Shown here one piece after another: positions 21,379 to 24,472 of a DNA stretch of 24,472 nucleotides. Origin of the DNA: a virus. The DNA lies in the IMG/VR virus record IMGVR_UViG_3300003937_000028, positions 1 to 24,472 of that record; one strand, given 5' to 3'. Under the pieces are notes generated by a model. That model worked only from the letters and a program-made list of their open reading frames with translations, made no database searches and was not told the origin of the DNA. A program made the position numbers and the translations under genes. The stretch's first letter is position 1; the number at the start of each line of letters is the position of its first letter.

Positions 21379-21669
21379 ATGCCGGGTACAGTAAGACTAA
21401 CAGATATTTGCACAGGACACGGATGTTATCCTCCACGGGAAAATGCTTCGGCTTCTCCTAATGTGTTTGCTAATAGTCTAGCCTGTCACAGAGTAGGAGA
21501 TGCTTGGCAACCCCACGGATGTGCGGTATGTGCGCCTCACGGAGCATCCCAAGCAAGTGGAAGTCCAAATGTGTTCGTAAATAGTAAGGCTTTGGCTCGA
21601 ATTGGAGATGCAATTGATTGTGGTTCTTCAAATCAAACAGGTTCGGGTGATGTGATTACAAACGGATAG
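21379..21669 (+). CDS. PAAR-type spike tip protein
   Basis: The 96-aa product has the PAAR-like pattern: MPGTVRLTDICTGHGCYPPR, SPNVFANSLACHRVGDAWQP, then SPNVFVNSKALARIGDAID and a closing GSGDVITNG. PAAR proteins form the sharp cone on the gp5/VgrG beta-helix and bind a metal ion (iron or zinc) with His and Cys side chains at the tip. Seven cysteines and several histidines (TGHGC, HGCAVCAPH) are available here, more than the minimal set. In T4 the equivalent is gp5.4. It is placed between the large structural protein and gp25. Confidence 0.85.
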   Translation: MPGTVRLTDICTGHGCYPPRENASASPNVFANSLACHRVGDAWQPHGCAVCAPHGASQASGSPNVFVNSKALARIGDAIDCGSSNQTGSGDVITNG

Positions 21670-21677
21670 TATAAATA
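21670..21677 (+). promoter_or_regulatory. T4-type late promoter before gene 25
   Basis: TATAAATA at 21670-21677 starts one base after the PAAR stop codon. The predicted start is near 21683, giving a leader of about 22 bases to the ATG at 21705, with AGAGGAAG as ribosome-binding site. It matches the late box found at 14492-14505. It would give extra late transcripts of genes 25 and 6. Confidence 0.8.
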
Positions 21678-21704
21678 TAAGATATAAAGAGGAAGATGAA
21701 TTAG

Positions 21705-22112
21705 ATGCCTGCACCAATAAGAACACAGAGAGTTAGAAAATATAGAGATTTAGACCTTGATTTCTTAGTTCATCCAATGACCAATGATATTGTTGGGCGT
21801 TCTGATGTTGATGCTATCAATGGTTCTGTCATCAATATTATAAAAACCCAAAAAGGGGAAAGAGTTTTTCAGAGTGAATTTGGTTCGACTATCTATCATT
21901 CTCTATTTGAACCAATGATTACTGAAACCCGTGTCATACTAACGGCCGCAATTGAAGAAGCGATTCGTACTTATGAACCACGAGTTGAATTACAGGGAGT
22001 CGAGGTCGTTGCTGAACCAGATAGGAATGGTTATACTGTAACAATAGTATATATTCCAGTTAATAGCGGTTCACCAGTTACACTAGATTTCTTCTTAAAT
22101 AGATTGAGGTAG
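21705..22112 (+). CDS. 25: Baseplate wedge protein, T4 gp25-like
   Basis: The 135-aa product (T4 gp25 has 132) contains DLDLDFLVHPMTNDIV, KTQKGERVFQSEFGSTIYHSL and the invariant YEPRVEL followed by GYTVTIVYIPV. The GPW/gp25 family forms the inner wedge that joins baseplate and sheath and nucleates sheath assembly; EPR is its signature. No enzymatic activity is expected. It overlaps nothing and precedes the gp6 gene by 7 bases. Confidence 0.93.
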   Translation: MPAPIRTQRVRKYRDLDLDFLVHPMTNDIVGRSDVDAINGSVINIIKTQKGERVFQSEFGSTIYHSLFEPMITETRVILTAAIEEAIRTYEPRVELQGVEVVAEPDRNGYTVTIVYIPVNSGSPVTLDFFLNRLR

Positions 22113-22119
22113 ACGGAAA

Positions 22120-23880
22120 ATGGCAAAGAATACAAAACAATTAGACTTATCAAATCTGGAATTTGATGGTATTAAGGCTAATATAAAAGAATATTTAAAA
22201 GGACAAAATGAATTTGTAGACTATGACTTTGACGGTTCTGGTATGTCTGTTATGCTTGATGTTATGGCATATACGACTCACTATATGGGCTTTCATACGA
22301 ATATGGCTGTTAATGAAGCATTTCTTGACACAGCAACCTTACGTAACTCTGTAGTATCTCACGCAAAGTCTATTGGATATATTCCAAAGTCAGTTACGGC
22401 CGCTGAAGCAATTGTTAAATTGACATTCGATACTACTGGATATGACCCGTCTTACATTATTGTAGAGAAAGGAACACAGTTCATATCGAATATAACAGGA
22501 ATCCCACTCCCTTTCACGAACTTAAACACAGTTAATATATTCGCAGACGAAGGTGGAGAGTTCAACGGAGAGATTAAAATCCATCAGGGAGAACTCAAAG
22601 CCCTTGAATGGACATACGATTCTACATCCGAATCTCAATCTTTTTTAATTAAAGATGATACTTGTGATAGGTCAACCATCACAATGCTTGTTAATGATAA
22701 GCCTTGGGAAGTAAATATTAACCTAAGTGAATTGGATGGGAACTCTTTGACATTTTTCTTGCAGGAAGGATTAGACGGAGTAACAGAAATTTATTTTGGA
22801 AATGGAATTTTTGGAAAAATCCCTCTTGATGGGCAATCAGTTAAAGTAACTTATCTATCGACATCTGGAGCCAAAGGAAACTATACTTCAACAATTAACG
22901 AACAAACATTTGCACTAGAGTCAACTATTGATAATGTCTATACTGGAGGAGAAGTCACACTCGACACAGTAGATATTTCTTCTCTTGGTGCAATAGCAGA
23001 AACTACTGAAAATATCAAGTTGACTGCGCCACGAGCGTATGAAAGACAAGACCGAGCGGTAACGGCAGAAGACTATAAGAACATTCTAGTTGAAAAATAT
23101 CCAAATATTGAATCAATTGCTGTCTGGGGTGGAGAAGATAATGACCCTCCTCAATACGGTGCAGTCTTTATTTGTATAAAACCGAAACACGGATTGGAAT
23201 TATCGCCACTAACCAAGCAAAAATTAACGACAGATATACTGTCAAAATACAATATGTTAGCAATCAATCCGATTATTACCGCACCAGAATACACATATAT
23301 TGATGTAGAATCAACGGTTAAATATAACCCGATTCTAACGTCACTTTCTGCGGGTGAAGTTCAGACAAAGGTTATTAATGGAATTGCTGACTTCTTTGAA
23401 GAGGAAGTATCTGCGTTTAAAGTTATTATGAGATATTCTCGCCTTGTTAATACGATTGACAATGCTGACGAATCCATTTCTAATAACCTTACATCAATTA
23501 AATTTTATAAAAAGTTTTATATTCAAGCATCCAATACAGTTGGTAACTACATTTTCAAATATGATAACGCCATTCAACCCGGTACTGCTGTTTCTTCTGT
23601 ATTTGGTAATACTACAGACGGTACTCAATACGCACTACTTGATGATGGGCAGGGAAACATACTATTGTATGATATTGTAAATGAAAAATTCCTCAACACA
23701 GAACAAGGAACTATTGACTATGAAACAGGCGTAATTGAGTTGATTGGATTTAGACCCGTACTAGACACAAATTCAGTAATAAGTTTGTACGCTACTCCTC
23801 AATCAAATGATATTAACGCAATTAGAAGTAATCTACTCATACTAAATAACAGTAGCATTACAATGCAAAGCATCAATTGA
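22120..23880 (+). CDS. 6: Baseplate wedge protein, T4 gp6-like
   Basis: 586 aa (T4 gp6 has 660). The N-terminal domain MSVMLDVMAYTTHYMGFHTN and NEAFLDTATLRNSVVSHAKS (about 42-85), then YFGNGIFGKIPLDGQSVKVTY and LTAPRAYERQDRAVTAEDYK, is the conserved gp6/gpJ wedge core. gp6 dimers form the inner ring that drives the baseplate switch. The C-terminal part is beta-rich (TGVIELIGFRPV). It follows gp25 exactly as gp25-gp6 pairs do in T4-like and P2-like tails. GACGGA is its ribosome-binding site. Confidence 0.92.
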   Translation: MAKNTKQLDLSNLEFDGIKANIKEYLKGQNEFVDYDFDGSGMSVMLDVMAYTTHYMGFHTNMAVNEAFLDTATLRNSVVSHAKSIGYIPKSVTAAEAIVKLTFDTTGYDPSYIIVEKGTQFISNITGIPLPFTNLNTVNIFADEGGEFNGEIKIHQGELKALEWTYDSTSESQSFLIKDDTCDRSTITMLVNDKPWEVNINLSELDGNSLTFFLQEGLDGVTEIYFGNGIFGKIPLDGQSVKVTYLSTSGAKGNYTSTINEQTFALESTIDNVYTGGEVTLDTVDISSLGAIAETTENIKLTAPRAYERQDRAVTAEDYKNILVEKYPNIESIAVWGGEDNDPPQYGAVFICIKPKHGLELSPLTKQKLTTDILSKYNMLAINPIITAPEYTYIDVESTVKYNPILTSLSAGEVQTKVINGIADFFEEEVSAFKVIMRYSRLVNTIDNADESISNNLTSIKFYKKFYIQASNTVGNYIFKYDNAIQPGTAVSSVFGNTTDGTQYALLDDGQGNILLYDIVNEKFLNTEQGTIDYETGVIELIGFRPVLDTNSVISLYATPQSNDINAIRSNLLILNNSSITMQSIN

Positions 23881-23898
23881 TTGGAGATTTAGCAACAA

Positions 23899-24472
23899 AT
23901 GGCTAACGATAAATTTACTAAAACTCCTGCAAAATTCCTTTCAGTCTTTGTAGAGAGAATGGTTCCTGACTATGTTCGGGAAGACCATCCTATGTTCATC
24001 ACCTTTCTCCGAAAGTACTTCGAGTACTTGGAGAGGGAAACTGGTGTCAACGGTGAACTAGGTGAATACAATCAGATAACTGATTTAATTCAGAACATAG
24101 ACGTTGACCACGCTCTAAATCAATTCATCCCTGAGTTTGAGGCAAAGTATCTACACGGTACTCCTCATACTGCTATTGACCCTACTGTACCTACTACAGA
24201 TAAGGCATTCCTTTCAAAGAACATCAAACCTTCGTATAGGCAGAAGGGAACAACTTCTGCCCTTGATTTCCTCTTTAGGAGAGATTTCGACACTAGTGTT
24301 GATACTATCTATCCTAAACAGTGGATGATGAAAGCATCTGGCTCCGTTTGGTATGAGCCAGAATGGATTACAGTACTAACGGACAGAGCAAGTGAAGACG
24401 TAAACCACGAGTACTATGGTGCTACTGAGAACGTACACGAAGCCACTACAGTACGTGAAATCTATAATAAAA
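23899..24472 (+). CDS. Virion structural protein, N-terminal part (cut by window end)
   Basis: ATG 23899 with GGAG 12 bases upstream; the frame is open to the last base (about 191 residues). It starts FTKTPAKFLSVFVERMVPDY then EDHPMFITFLRKYFEYLE and continues with QKGTTSALDFLFRRDFDTSV, a pattern shared by large tail-associated structural proteins encoded after gp6 in marine T4-like phages. In T4 this position holds gp7/gp8, but the sequence does not resemble them as I know them. Probably a long baseplate periphery or fibre-attachment protein; function unassigned. Confidence 0.7.
   Translation, partial: MANDKFTKTPAKFLSVFVERMVPDYVREDHPMFITFLRKYFEYLERETGVNGELGEYNQITDLIQNIDVDHALNQFIPEFEAKYLHGTPHTAIDPTVPTTDKAFLSKNIKPSYRQKGTTSALDFLFRRDFDTSVDTIYPKQWMMKASGSVWYEPEWITVLTDRASEDVNHEYYGATENVHEATTVREIYNK

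Noticed and set aside
1-24472. tRNA genes, integrase, attachment sites or insertion sequences
   Set aside because: No cloverleaf-like segment, recombinase motif or terminal repeat was seen; gaps between genes are too short for them.

Overview
The window is a stretch of a T4-like (tevenvirus-type) myovirus genome, AT-rich (roughly 38-40% G+C by eye). It carries the classic T4 replication and late-transcription genes (counterparts of 33, 59, 32), a tail and baseplate set (counterparts of 48, 53, 27, 5, PAAR, 25, 6, 26, 51, a tube protein, a long tape-measure-like protein), and the head and DNA-end genes (2, 4). Shine-Dalgarno sequences are strong and early promoters match the bacterial sigma70 consensus, so the host is a bacterium, most likely Gram-negative and aquatic. 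Gene content (ThyX, DUF6445-like oxygenase, cysteine-free gp32) resembles marine T4-like phages more than enteric T4. There are no photosynthesis genes, tRNAs, integrase or insertion sequences.

Layout. (1) 1-8490, plus strand: early and middle genes. Many are small accessory genes: a putative FTR1-type iron permease with small membrane partners, a zinc-ribbon protein, a lone cyclic-nucleotide-binding domain, an Nmad1/DUF1599 protein, an HExxH protein and a DUF1289-like protein. They are followed by the 33-59-(small gene)-thyX-(two small genes)-32 block. Six perfect TTGACA-17-TATAAT promoters serve this arm. It ends at a bidirectional hairpin terminator (8512-8543). (2) 8542-14485, minus strand: late operon transcribed gp4, gp2, tube protein, gp26, gp51, long tail protein, holin-like protein. 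(3) 14545-24472, plus strand: late operon gp48, gp53, gp27, gp5, oxygenase, large structural protein, PAAR, gp25, gp6, and the start of another virion protein cut by the window end.

How it works together. The gp33-like coactivator fits the T4 late-promoter motif TATAAATA, found as a palindrome firing both ways between gp4 and gp48 (14492-14505) and again before gene 25 (21670-21677). gp59 and gp32 load the replicative helicase on recombination intermediates and ThyX supplies dTMP. The two late operons build the baseplate hub and wedges, tail tube and packaged-DNA end protection.

Most striking observations: (a) by eye, the whole 24.5 kb contains no GATC, no CATG and no AGCT, while the other five four-base palindromes of the same composition are present; (b) a perfect 12-bp inverted repeat straddles a promoter so that only read-through RNA could hide the ribosome-binding site of a 28-residue membrane peptide; (c) a phage-borne FTR1-like iron permease cluster; (d) a stand-alone cyclic-nucleotide-binding domain that could act as a signal sponge; (e) a hairpin leader before gene 32 recalling T4 gp32 autoregulation. 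No intergenic stretch exceeds 300 bases.
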